A model generated the notes under the pieces. That model ran no database searches and was not told where the DNA came from. It was given only the letters and a program-made list of their open reading frames with translations. A DNA stretch of 20,536 nucleotides from Caldilineaceae bacterium (lineage in GTDB: Bacteria > Chloroflexota > Anaerolineae > Caldilineales > Caldilineaceae): assembly GCA_019637645.1 (NCBI GenBank), contig JAHBVH010000110.1:1-20536 (forward strand), written 5' to 3'. The translations under genes were made by a program, and so were the position numbers. This document shows positions 7,785-16,971 of this stretch, piece by piece (position 1 is the stretch's first letter; each line of letters begins with the position of its first letter).

Positions 7785-8807
7785 TCAAAGGCTGCTGGCC
7801 TTGGCACCCCGCCACTGGCCAGGTGATAGCCCTTCCCACTGCTGGAATGCCCGATGAAATGAACTAGCTTCTTTGTAGCCAAGCAGAAACGCAATTTCAG
7901 TCAGCGCTAGCGATGATGCTTGCAAATACTCCTTAGCCAGCTCATGCCGCACCGTTTCCAAGAGTTGGTAAAAAGACAATCCTTCCTCTGCTAACCGGCG
8001 TTGCAAAGTCCGTGTACTCATCATCAGTTCACTTGCAATCTCCTGTACCGTTGGTAATCCGCCAGCGATGCGATTCCGAATTAACCACTTCACCTGGTCG
8101 ATTACGTGGGGAGGAATGATCCGGTTGCGTCGTTCTGTCTCCAGTTGTGGCTCGATCAGGGCCAGCAGATCTGGGTTGGCCGTCACAAAAGGCTGCATGA
8201 TGACCGCATGGCTAAAGACCAACCGGTCGCAGCTAGCCGAAAAATCAACCGGGCAGTGAAAATAGTCTTCGTACAGGGAGCGATGCGCCTCATCACGGCG
8301 TAACATGACGTGTGTAGGATAGAATAACTGCCCAGTGCCCTGTTGCCCAACTTCGACGATATGGGCGAAGGAGGCATCGATCAACCGGGGCGGTGGTAGC
8401 TGCGCCGTTGCCAGCCATATCACTTCGATATGCCATTCGCTCCGGTGGCTGGCAACCTGGAGATCTTCCGCGCTGAAGAGACGCTTGTAGCGCGCGATCT
8501 TGTGCAATGCGGCGTGGAAGGAAGGCGCCGAGAGGGCGGTGATCATCAGCGCGTCATAGGGCGCGCCGCGCATCAAGCGTGGCAGCTTCAAGCCAAACGC
8601 CGGGTCATCCACATAGCTATCCAGCGCGGCCCACAGCGCAAACCATTGTGCGGTCGTCACCACCATCGATTCTTGTTGGAGCAGGGTAGCTGGCAGACGT
8701 GCGCGGTGCAGAAGCTCCGCCAACGAGAAGCCACTATCCTTGATGCGGGCGAGCACGGCGTGTGATAAGCGAATCCGATCCTGTGGGTGGGCAGATGCGA
8801 CAGTCAT
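7785..8807 (-). CDS. AraC family transcriptional regulator, OruR-like two-domain type
   Basis: A 340-residue regulator. The N-terminal about 200 residues resemble the arabinose-binding-type sensor domain found in OruR/ArgR-like AraC proteins (FALWAALDSYVDDPAFGLKL; SFHAALHKIARYKRLFSAED). The C-terminal about 95 residues carry the double helix-turn-helix: VQEIASELMMSTRTLQRRLAEEG for the first, and ALTEIAFLLGYKEASSFHRAFQ for the second with its AraC signature. It starts 13 bp after the SDR gene stop on the same strand, with only a weak ribosome site (AAGGAC). It is therefore most likely co-transcribed with the SDR gene and may control it. The inducer is unknown. Confidence 0.92.
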   Translation of the reverse strand: MTVASAHPQDRIRLSHAVLARIKDSGFSLAELLHRARLPATLLQQESMVVTTAQWFALWAALDSYVDDPAFGLKLPRLMRGAPYDALMITALSAPSFHAALHKIARYKRLFSAEDLQVASHRSEWHIEVIWLATAQLPPPRLIDASFAHIVEVGQQGTGQLFYPTHVMLRRDEAHRSLYEDYFHCPVDFSASCDRLVFSHAVIMQPFVTANPDLLALIEPQLETERRNRIIPPHVIDQVKWLIRNRIAGGLPTVQEIASELMMSTRTLQRRLAEEGLSFYQLLETVRHELAKEYLQASSLALTEIAFLLGYKEASSFHRAFQQWEGLSPGQWRGAKASSL

Positions 8808-8820
8808 TCCGATTTTGTCC

Positions 8821-9852
8821 TTACCGATTTTTCACTAAGCCAAAGCGCACCAAGCTCTCCGCGGTGGCGACAATCGTCTCTTCATTCGAGCGCGGCTGCC
8901 AGTCGAGGAGTTGGTGCGCCTTGGCATTGCTCGCATGGCGCACCTGGCCCAATTCACGGAGGAGAGGTTGCGCCGAGGCACTGAAACGCGCCACCAAGCG
9001 TACTAACCAGTCGGGCAGGGGGCGCGTCGGCACGCGTTGTGCCACTGGGCCAAGCTCGCGCTTCAAAACGTAGACTAGCTCCTGCAAGGTGATGCTTTTG
9101 TCGCTGGCCGCAATCAACCGTTCACCATTGGCCGCGGGATGGGTCATGGCGCGCAAATGCAGATCGACCACATCGCGCACATCAACCATCGTCACGGATA
9201 TGCGTGGAACCGCGGGAAGGGCACCATTCAGCAAAAGCTGCATAATCTCGATCGTGGCGGCAAAATCTCGCCCAAGCACGGGGCCGAAGATCCCAACTGG
9301 GTTGACAACCGCAAGCTCCAGCCCATCCCCTTCACGCGCGATAAAATCCCAGGCCGCCTGTTCAGCCAATGTTTTAGATTTCATATACGGGTTGACATCG
9401 CCATGGATATCCGTCCACATCTCTTCAGAAAAGGGGCGAGTGGTTGGCCTATGCCCATACGCAATGGCAACAAACGATGAGGTCATCACAACACGTTTCA
9501 CCCCTGCGTCGCGCGCGGCCCGCAACACGCGCAGGGTGCCATCGCGTGCGGGAATAATGACATCATCTTCGTCTTTGGGCGTGCTGAATGGAAAAGGTGA
9601 CGCGACATGGAGCACGTAATCACACCCAGCCACAGCCGTAGGCCAGTTCGCATCATCAGTAAGATCGGCGGCCATGAAGGAAAGGTCACCGTTTTGCGCG
9701 CCGCCTTCCTTGAGCATTGCCCGCACATCCGCTTCCCGCGCTAGCGAACGTACTGTTGTTCGCACCCGATAGCCAGCATTCAAAAGCTGTACGATACTAT
9801 GCGCACCGACAAAGCCTGATCCGCCTGTCACTAGCACTAGTTCACCACTCAT
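8821..9852 (-). CDS. Extended SDR, dihydroflavonol-4-reductase/cinnamoyl-CoA-reductase-like
   Basis: A 343-residue NAD(P)-dependent reductase of the extended short-chain dehydrogenase type. The nucleotide motif TGGSGFVG is at 9-16, the catalytic serine in VVMTSSF at S125/S126, and the YxxxK pair in NPYMKSK at Y156/K160. The segments LHVASPFP and NPVGIFGPVLG are typical of the DFR/CCR-like group, whose bacterial members reduce assorted aldehydes and ketones. I chose ATG 9852 because AGGAGGT lies just upstream and because the glycine motif then falls at the usual distance from the N-terminus. An 11-residue-longer start at 9885 is less likely. It leads the minus-strand run SDR, AraC, ATL with gaps of 13 and 52 bp. 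A TATAAT lies about 48 bp upstream. Confidence 0.93.
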   Translation of the reverse strand: MSGELVLVTGGSGFVGAHSIVQLLNAGYRVRTTVRSLAREADVRAMLKEGGAQNGDLSFMAADLTDDANWPTAVAGCDYVLHVASPFPFSTPKDEDDVIIPARDGTLRVLRAARDAGVKRVVMTSSFVAIAYGHRPTTRPFSEEMWTDIHGDVNPYMKSKTLAEQAAWDFIAREGDGLELAVVNPVGIFGPVLGRDFAATIEIMQLLLNGALPAVPRISVTMVDVRDVVDLHLRAMTHPAANGERLIAASDKSITLQELVYVLKRELGPVAQRVPTRPLPDWLVRLVARFSASAQPLLRELGQVRHASNAKAHQLLDWQPRSNEETIVATAESLVRFGLVKNR

Positions 9853-9899
9853 ACAAGACCTCCTGCTTTTTTCTCCTAGTTTCATAGATTGCTATTACT

Positions 9900-9905
9900 A
9901 TTATA
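9900..9905 (-). promoter_or_regulatory. Possible -10 box for the SDR-AraC-ATL run
   Basis: On the minus strand this reads TATAAT, 47 bp before the SDR start codon. The -35 region at 16-18 bp spacing is poor (ATGACT-like), which would fit a promoter that needs an activator, such as the AraC protein of the same run. That regulatory link is inference. Confidence 0.4.
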
Positions 9906-9983
9906 GAAGCATAAGCAGGGTCAGTCATTAGCACAGCATGCCACACTATTCGCACTGTGCGCCACTTTAGGGCAGTGGATAGT

Positions 9984-10469
9984 TCAGTGACGCCCGAGCC
10001 AGCGCCGAACACTCGTCGCGTAGTGCTTATAGTGCCCACCAAACTTGGCGGCGAGATACCGTTCTTCCGGCGCAATCAGCAGATAATGACAAGCAACCAA
10101 GGCTGGCAATAGAAAAATTAGCCCCCAAGGCCAATTGATGGCGAAAGCAATGCCAGCCAAAACCACGCTACCGCCGAGATAAAGCGGATTCCGCGAAATA
10201 GCAAAAACACCGGTTGTGACCAGTTCACTGGTTGGCTGACCAGGGTCGGTCGGTTGCCCTTGGCGTGCCAACGCTCGCCGCGCCAGAACAACAAAGGTGA
10301 GCCCCGTCAGAATCAGTGGCGCGCCTAGCGGGATCAGTACTGACATGAACAGACCACGCGGAAATGCAAGCGGCATCGTCCAGTGTAGCGCAATGGCAAG
10401 TAAGCATGGCAAGCCAAAGACCACCTCGAAAATTTGCCACCAGCGCTTGTGGGCTGCATCCGTTGTCAT
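9984..10469 (-). CDS. Isoprenylcysteine carboxyl methyltransferase-like integral membrane protein
   Basis: A 161-residue membrane protein with about four hydrophobic helices (roughly 12-30, 41-63, 97-111 and 113-131). The conserved ICMT/PEMT-type block is present: GVFAISRNPLYLGG (88-101), then PEERYLAAKFGGHYKHY (134-150), the S-adenosylmethionine-binding region of this family. Bacterial members methylate unknown small molecules or lipids, and the name does not imply prenylated protein substrates. The ATG at 10469 follows AAGGAG at 9-nt spacing. The 75 codons open upstream are rejected because they are proline- and arginine-rich and lack family similarity. The gene is divergent from the MarR gene, whose product could regulate it from the shared 231-bp gap, though that is inference. 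Confidence 0.88.
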   Translation of the reverse strand: MTTDAAHKRWWQIFEVVFGLPCLLAIALHWTMPLAFPRGLFMSVLIPLGAPLILTGLTFVVLARRALARQGQPTDPGQPTSELVTTGVFAISRNPLYLGGSVVLAGIAFAINWPWGLIFLLPALVACHYLLIAPEERYLAAKFGGHYKHYATSVRRWLGRH

Positions 10470-10533
10470 AGGTTGCGCTCCTTCCCAATCGAGAAAATAA
10501 CGCCCTGAATCGCAGGAAGCACACGCTAGCAAA

Positions 10534-10562
10534 ACCTTACTCCTTTCTTTTGCCTTTGTCAA
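10534..10562 (-). promoter_or_regulatory. Possible promoter of the ICMT-like gene
   Basis: On the minus strand a perfect TTGACA (10562-10557) is followed after 17 bp by TAAGGT (10539-10534), a poor -10 box. The position, 65-90 bp upstream of the gene and divergent from the MarR promoter, is sensible. Confidence 0.35.
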
Positions 10563-10665
10563 TCCCGCTGCGCGCCCGCGCGCCAGTGGCAGGGCCTTTC
10601 GCAATGAACCGGGCAAATGACACAAACCGGCGGGAAAACACCTACAGAACGCAAACAGAGAAAGC

Positions 10666-10694
10666 TTGACAAAATAAGTTCTCTGCTGTATCAT
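10666..10694 (+). promoter_or_regulatory. Sigma70 promoter of the MarR gene, probably leaderless
   Basis: TTGACA at 10666-10671 and TATCAT at 10689-10694 are separated by exactly 17 bp. The expected start of transcription, about 7 bp past the -10 box, falls on the A of the ATG at 10701. No ribosome-binding sequence precedes that ATG, which agrees with a leaderless message. Confidence 0.75.
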
Positions 10695-10706
10695 TCATAC
10701 ATGAAT
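10693..10706. promoter_or_regulatory. Palindromic operator candidate over the MarR start site
   Basis: ATTCAT-AC-ATGAAT is a perfect palindrome with 6-bp arms. It overlaps the end of the -10 box, the predicted transcription start and the first two codons of the MarR gene. MarR proteins commonly repress their own promoter from such sites, so autoregulation is likely but unproven. Confidence 0.5.
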
Positions 10707-11159
10707 AAAAGTGAACCCGTCCAAGCCTGTGACCCCTATGCGCTGATCGAAGTGCTCATGCACAGCAGCAAGGCCATCGAACTTCGGCTAGACGCAGCGT
10801 TAGCGCCGGTTGGGATCTCGGCCACCAAATGGAAGGCATTGCGCCATCTGACCGAGGCTGGCGGACAACTCACCTTGGGCCAGCTTGCCGAACGGCTTTC
10901 GTGTGTGAAATCCAACGCAACCCAGTTGGTCGATCGGTTAGCCACAGAGCAACTGGTCCGACGTGTGCCTGATCCCCTCGACCGGCGCATTATTTTGGCA
11001 GAGCTAACCCCGGCAGGCCAACAACGTTATACCGAAGGCTTAGTCGTGGTCAAAGCATTTGAACGTGAGTTCTTTGGCGCTTTTCAAGAAGAGGAACGGA
11101 TCTTATTGCACAGACTGCTAGAACGACTGAGTGGCTTTACACCAGCCGCCGCGGCGTAA
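10701..11159 (+). CDS. MarR family transcriptional regulator
   Basis: A 152-residue winged helix-turn-helix regulator with the full MarR layout. N-terminal and C-terminal dimerisation helices flank the DNA-binding core: ATKWKALRHLTEAG, then LTLGQLAERLSCVKSNATQLVDRLATEQLV (about 57-87), and the wing RRVPDPLDRRIILAELTPAG (87-106). The ATG at 10701 gives the normal family length. The upstream in-frame ATG at 10617 precedes the promoter and cannot be used from it. Two cysteines (C10 and C68) are present. An N-terminal cysteine is the sensor in OhrR-type members, but the surrounding sequence is not clearly OhrR-like. The next plus-strand genes are two flavoenzyme genes, probable targets, with an inverted repeat between. 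The ligand is unknown. Confidence 0.93.
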   Translation: MNKSEPVQACDPYALIEVLMHSSKAIELRLDAALAPVGISATKWKALRHLTEAGGQLTLGQLAERLSCVKSNATQLVDRLATEQLVRRVPDPLDRRIILAELTPAGQQRYTEGLVVVKAFEREFFGAFQEEERILLHRLLERLSGFTPAAAA

Positions 11160-11206
11160 AGGGCAAGAAACGGGATCTATTTTTCCCCCATTGTTCATAT
11201 ATGCAC

Positions 11207-11222
11207 TGTACACAATTGTACA
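11207..11222. promoter_or_regulatory. Inverted repeat TGTACA-N4-TGTACA, candidate operator
   Basis: Two copies of the self-complementary hexamer TGTACA are separated by CAAT, about 115 bp upstream of the LLM-oxidase gene in an AT-rich patch. The size and symmetry suit a dimeric regulator, for example the neighbouring MarR protein. It is unlike the palindrome over the MarR start, so a different regulator is equally possible. Confidence 0.4.
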
Positions 11223-11266
11223 AATTTCAGCATTATCAGGAGTCACGTGCAAAGGTTGCTCGGTCA

Positions 11267-11286
11267 GCGCTAGCGTTGCCTAGCGC
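11267..11286 (+). promoter_or_regulatory. Stem-loop in the leader of the LLM-oxidase gene
   Basis: GCGCTAG (11267-11273) and CTAGCGC (11280-11286) form a perfect 7-bp stem with a CGTTGC loop, 50 bp before the start codon. It has no T-tract. It may shape the leader RNA or be a protein-binding site. The 176-bp gap otherwise shows no clear -35/-10 pair. Confidence 0.3.
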
Positions 11287-11335
11287 CTATGTTCTGTCGC
11301 TGTAACCATGCGACCTGGAAAGGAAGCATACGATC

Positions 11336-13603
11336 ATGAATTACGGTCATCCCTTGACCTTTGGTACATTTATTACACCGCGCAACCACGAACCCGAAGC
11401 CGTTGTCGCATTGGCACGCCAAAGTGAAGCACTAGGCTATGATCTGGTGACCTTCCAGGATCATCCCTACCAGCCAGCCTTTCTCGATACCTGGACCCTC
11501 ATGAGTTGGGTGGCCGGCCAGACGGAGCGGATCCACCTGGCCGCCAATGTACTCAATCTGCCGCTGCGCGCCCCGGCGGTTTTGGCCCGCTCCGCCGCGA
11601 CGCTTGACTTGCTTTCCGGCGGTCGGCTCGATCTCGCCCTGGGCGCGGGGGCCTTTTGGGATGCCATCGCGGCCATGGGCGGGCGCCGCTTATCTCCGGG
11701 TGCAGCAGTGGACGCGCTCAGCGAAGCCATTGATATCATCCGCGGCATATTGGATGCTGCCGAGACAACGCCCTTGCACTTCCCTGGGCAATACTATCAG
11801 GTGAATGGGGCAAAGCGCGGACCGGCGCCAGCCCACGACATTCCCCTTTGGTTGGGTGCGTATAAGCCGCGCATGCTGCGGCTGATCGGGCAGAAGGCCA
11901 ATGGCTGGCTGCCTTCGCTGCCCTACCTAAAGCCAGGGGAGTTGGCCGCGGGCCAGCAACGGATTGATGAGGCGGCGCGAGAGGCAGGTCGTGATCCCCG
12001 CGAGATCCGCCGCCTGCTGAATATTACGGGCAAGTTTTCGGCTACACCGGGTGGTTTGCTGGAGGGGCCGAGCGAGAAATGGATAGACGACCTCCTGCCG
12101 CTTGTGATCGAGCAAGGCGTGGGCACCTTCATTCTCATGATCGATGATCAAGGCACCCTGGCACAGTTTGCCAACGAGGTGGCCCCAGCCTTGCGCGAAG
12201 CCGTACAGCGTGAACTGCCCCAACTCGGGGTTGGGCCACAGATCCGCCAGACCGCGGCGCGGGCCAAACGCCGCGCCGGAATCGATTACGACGGCATTTC
12301 GCCGCTGCTAGCCACGGCAGTGATCGAGCCGGGCGATACCGCCTATGCCCGCGTCAAATCGACCTACATGCGGGGCGGTTCACCGGGGCTCGTTTTCCAA
12401 GTGGAAGATACGGCACAAGTCGTTGCCGCGTTGGCCTTTGCGCGGCAGCACCCTGCTCTGCCGCTCTCGATTCGGAGTGGTGGTCATGGCATCAGTGGCC
12501 GCTCTACCAACAAAGATGGGCTGGTGATTGATCTAAAGAAGCTAAACATCATTGAGGTTATCGATCCGGCCACCCGCCGCGTGCGCATTGGGCCAGGCGC
12601 ACGCTGGATGGATGTAGCCGCGGCGTTAGCCCCGCATGGTTGGGCGCTGAGTTCTGGTGACTATGGCGGTGTGGGCGTGGGCGGGCTGGCCACTGCGGGC
12701 GGGATCGGCTTTCTGGCCCGTGACCATGGCCTGACCATTGATCATCTGCGCGCCGTCGAGATGGTGTTGGCCGACGGTTCGGTGGTACGGGCAGACGATG
12801 AGATCAACGCCGATCTCTTTTGGGCAGTGCGTGGTGCTGGGGCCAACTTTGGCATTGTCACAGCCTTTGAATTTGAAGTAGACGAGGTTCACAATGTGGG
12901 CTGGGCCACCTTTCTCTATGATGCCAAGGAGCCGGCGCGTCTACTAGAAAAGTGGGGCGCGGCGGTGGAAGCATCCCCGCGCGATCTGACCAGCTTTCTC
13001 ATCATGGGGCCACCCCGGCGCGGGCAGCCCAGCATTGCCCAAGCCATGGTCATGGTCAATGCCGACGATCCCACCACGATTGTGAATCGGCTGCAACCCT
13101 TGGCGAACGTCGCGCCGCTCTATGATTATAATGCGGCGATCATGCCCTATGCGACGGTCATGGCCAATGCCCAGGATATGGATCATAATGGCATTGGCGA
13201 GCCGACGGCACGGTCAGGATTGCTCGAGCATATTACACCAGAATTTGCGGCAGCCGCCGCGCAGTTGCTCGAAAGCGGTGCCGTCTATTTCTTTCAGCTC
13301 CGCTCGGTGGGCGGGGCGGTGGCCGACGTTGCGCCAGAGGCAACGGCCTACGGCTATCGGTCGGCCAATTTCAGCGTGATTGGCTTTGGTGCGCCCAAGG
13401 CGCGGGTGAATGCCGCGTGGGAGCCCTTGCAACCACACTTTAATGGGCTTTACCTCAACTTTGAAACCGATCTGCGGCCCGAACGGATCCAGGATGCCTT
13501 CCCGCCCGCGACGCTCGAACGGCTTCGGGCCTTGAAACGCCGCTATGATCCGGATAATGTTTTTCGCGATAACTTTAACATTGCGCCAGTCTTGCAGGCG
13601 TAA
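11336..13603 (+). CDS. Fusion of luciferase-like oxidoreductase (LLM) and FAD-dependent berberine-bridge-type oxidase
   Basis: A 755-residue, apparently cytoplasmic two-flavin protein. Residues about 6-290 are an LLM TIM-barrel domain (VTFQDHPYQP at 38-47, NVLNLPLRAPAV, LDLLSGGRLDLALGAG at 90-105, GAYKPRML), a family using FMN or F420. After a basic linker (about 295-320), residues about 325-520 form a PCMH-type FAD domain and residues about 520-755 the substrate domain ending in the BBE signature YDPDNVFRDNFNI (737-749). The covalent-FAD histidine is present (RSGGH, H384). The cysteine that gives the second link in bicovalent members is Y443 (GDYGGVGVGG), so single attachment is expected. 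The family oxidises alcohols or carbohydrates and passes electrons to oxygen, giving peroxide. A paralogue of the LLM half follows after 25 bp. One uninterrupted frame argues against a sequencing join. Confidence 0.92.
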   Translation: MNYGHPLTFGTFITPRNHEPEAVVALARQSEALGYDLVTFQDHPYQPAFLDTWTLMSWVAGQTERIHLAANVLNLPLRAPAVLARSAATLDLLSGGRLDLALGAGAFWDAIAAMGGRRLSPGAAVDALSEAIDIIRGILDAAETTPLHFPGQYYQVNGAKRGPAPAHDIPLWLGAYKPRMLRLIGQKANGWLPSLPYLKPGELAAGQQRIDEAAREAGRDPREIRRLLNITGKFSATPGGLLEGPSEKWIDDLLPLVIEQGVGTFILMIDDQGTLAQFANEVAPALREAVQRELPQLGVGPQIRQTAARAKRRAGIDYDGISPLLATAVIEPGDTAYARVKSTYMRGGSPGLVFQVEDTAQVVAALAFARQHPALPLSIRSGGHGISGRSTNKDGLVIDLKKLNIIEVIDPATRRVRIGPGARWMDVAAALAPHGWALSSGDYGGVGVGGLATAGGIGFLARDHGLTIDHLRAVEMVLADGSVVRADDEINADLFWAVRGAGANFGIVTAFEFEVDEVHNVGWATFLYDAKEPARLLEKWGAAVEASPRDLTSFLIMGPPRRGQPSIAQAMVMVNADDPTTIVNRLQPLANVAPLYDYNAAIMPYATVMANAQDMDHNGIGEPTARSGLLEHITPEFAAAAAQLLESGAVYFFQLRSVGGAVADVAPEATAYGYRSANFSVIGFGAPKARVNAAWEPLQPHFNGLYLNFETDLRPERIQDAFPPATLERLRALKRRYDPDNVFRDNFNIAPVLQA

Positions 13604-13628
13604 TTCTGACAAGAAGGGAACCGCTAAC

Positions 13629-14573
13629 ATGAGTACGTCTACTTCTATTGCCCAACCCAAACGCGCTTCCGTGGCGGATTACGGGCACGATCTGCTCTTT
13701 GGCACCTTTATCACGCCGGTTGTACAACCGACAATGCAGGCCGTCGAATTGGCCGTGGTGGCTGATCGAGCCGGGCTGGACCTGGTGACCTTTCAGGATC
13801 ATCCCTATCAGCCAACCTTCTATGACGCCTGGACCTTGTTAGCGTTCGTAGCCTCACGCACCCAGCAGATCCGGGTGAGTACCAACGTTCTGAACCTGCC
13901 ATTGCGACAGCCCGCGGTCATCGCGCGCAGCGCGGCCAGCCTGGATCTCCTCAGTGGGGGCCGCTTTGAATTGGGCATTGGAGCCGGGGCTTTTTGGGAC
14001 GCAATTGTTGCCATGGGCGAGCGCCGGTTAACCCCTGGCGAATCCATTGCCGCGCTGGAAGAAGGTATTACGATCATTCGGGAAATCTGGGCCACCGACA
14101 AGCCGGGTGGGGTCCGGGTTACTGGGCAACACTATCAGGTGAAGGGAGCTAAGCGCGGTCCGGCACCAGCACACGCGATGGAGATCTGGGTTGGCGCGTA
14201 CAAACCCCGGATTCTAAACCTTACCGGGCGGCTTGCCGATGGTTGGCTGCCCAGTCTAACTTATATTGAAGGTGGCGTATCAGCCATCAAAGCGATGAAT
14301 CAACGCATTGACGAGGGTGCCACCGAGGCTGGCCGCGACCCGGCTGCGATCCGCCGTCTACTGAATATTTCAGGGCGCTTCACCCGCGCTGGGCAATCCT
14401 TCTTGAATGGGCCGCCCCAACAGTGGGCTGAAGAGCTGGCTGGGCTCACCATCGACTATGGGATCAGTGCGTTCATCCTGGCTGCCGATGACGCGCCAAC
14501 CATCGAGCTGTTCGCCGCGGAGGTTGCCCCTGCTACCCGCGAACTTGTCGCGGCCGCACGGGCAGCTGGATAA
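13629..14573 (+). CDS. LLM class flavin-dependent oxidoreductase
   Basis: A 314-residue luciferase-like TIM-barrel protein, the stand-alone paralogue of the N-terminal half of the preceding fusion protein. By eye the two share more than half of their residues, including the blocks DLVTFQDHPYQP, NVLNLPLR, SLDLLSGGR/TLDLLSGGR, GAGAFWDAI, GAKRGPAPAH, RIDE and IRRLLNI. Family members use reduced FMN or F420 for monooxygenation or hydride transfer. Sequence alone does not separate the two cofactors here. I chose ATG 13629 (AAGGGA upstream). It begins 25 bp after the fusion gene stop, so the two form an operon and may form a heteromeric barrel pair, as luciferase alpha and beta chains do. That pairing is inference. 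The stop is followed within 5 bp by palindromic repeat copy 3. Confidence 0.93.
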   Translation: MSTSTSIAQPKRASVADYGHDLLFGTFITPVVQPTMQAVELAVVADRAGLDLVTFQDHPYQPTFYDAWTLLAFVASRTQQIRVSTNVLNLPLRQPAVIARSAASLDLLSGGRFELGIGAGAFWDAIVAMGERRLTPGESIAALEEGITIIREIWATDKPGGVRVTGQHYQVKGAKRGPAPAHAMEIWVGAYKPRILNLTGRLADGWLPSLTYIEGGVSAIKAMNQRIDEGATEAGRDPAAIRRLLNISGRFTRAGQSFLNGPPQQWAEELAGLTIDYGISAFILAADDAPTIELFAAEVAPATRELVAAARAAG

Positions 14574-14577
14574 AAAT

Positions 14578-14610
14578 AACCCTGTCAGGTTTGTAAAACC
14601 TGACAGGGTT
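14578..14610. repeat. Palindromic repeat, copy 3; probable bidirectional terminator
   Basis: A perfect 15-bp inverted repeat (AACCCTGTCAGGTTT at 14578-14592, AAACCTGACAGGGTT at 14596-14610) with a GTA loop. It lies between the convergent 3' ends of the LLM gene and katG. Compared with copies 1 and 2, one internal base pair is flipped (T-A for A-T), so pairing is kept. Confidence 0.87.
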
Positions 14611-14647
14611 CAGTGACAAACTAGCTTGGTACGTAGATTCTATGGCA

Positions 14648-14673
14648 AAGCGTGCGTTTGCAAACGCACGCTT
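14648..14673 (-). terminator. katG terminator hairpin
   Basis: A perfect 26-bp palindrome: AAGCGTGCGTTTG at 14648-14660 meets its exact complement CAAACGCACGCTT at 14661-14673. It begins 6 bp after the katG stop codon and, read in the katG direction, is followed by a short T run (TTTG). The strength and position fit an intrinsic terminator despite the short T-tract. It is unrelated in sequence to the neighbouring palindromic repeat. Confidence 0.65.
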
Positions 14674-14679
14674 GCTCAC

Positions 14680-16971
<2,292 letters not shown>

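Noticed and set aside
7274..7867. A 197-residue plus-strand frame starting inside palindromic repeat copy 2
   Set aside because: It runs antisense to the alkyltransferase-like gene and the end of the AraC gene, and its start is in the repeat arm.
7897..11275. A shared 13-mer GTCAGCGCTAGCG near 7900 and at 11263-11275
   Set aside because: One copy lies in the coding sequence for the AraC helix-turn-helix; two copies of a 13-mer with a palindromic core are not enough for a repeat family.
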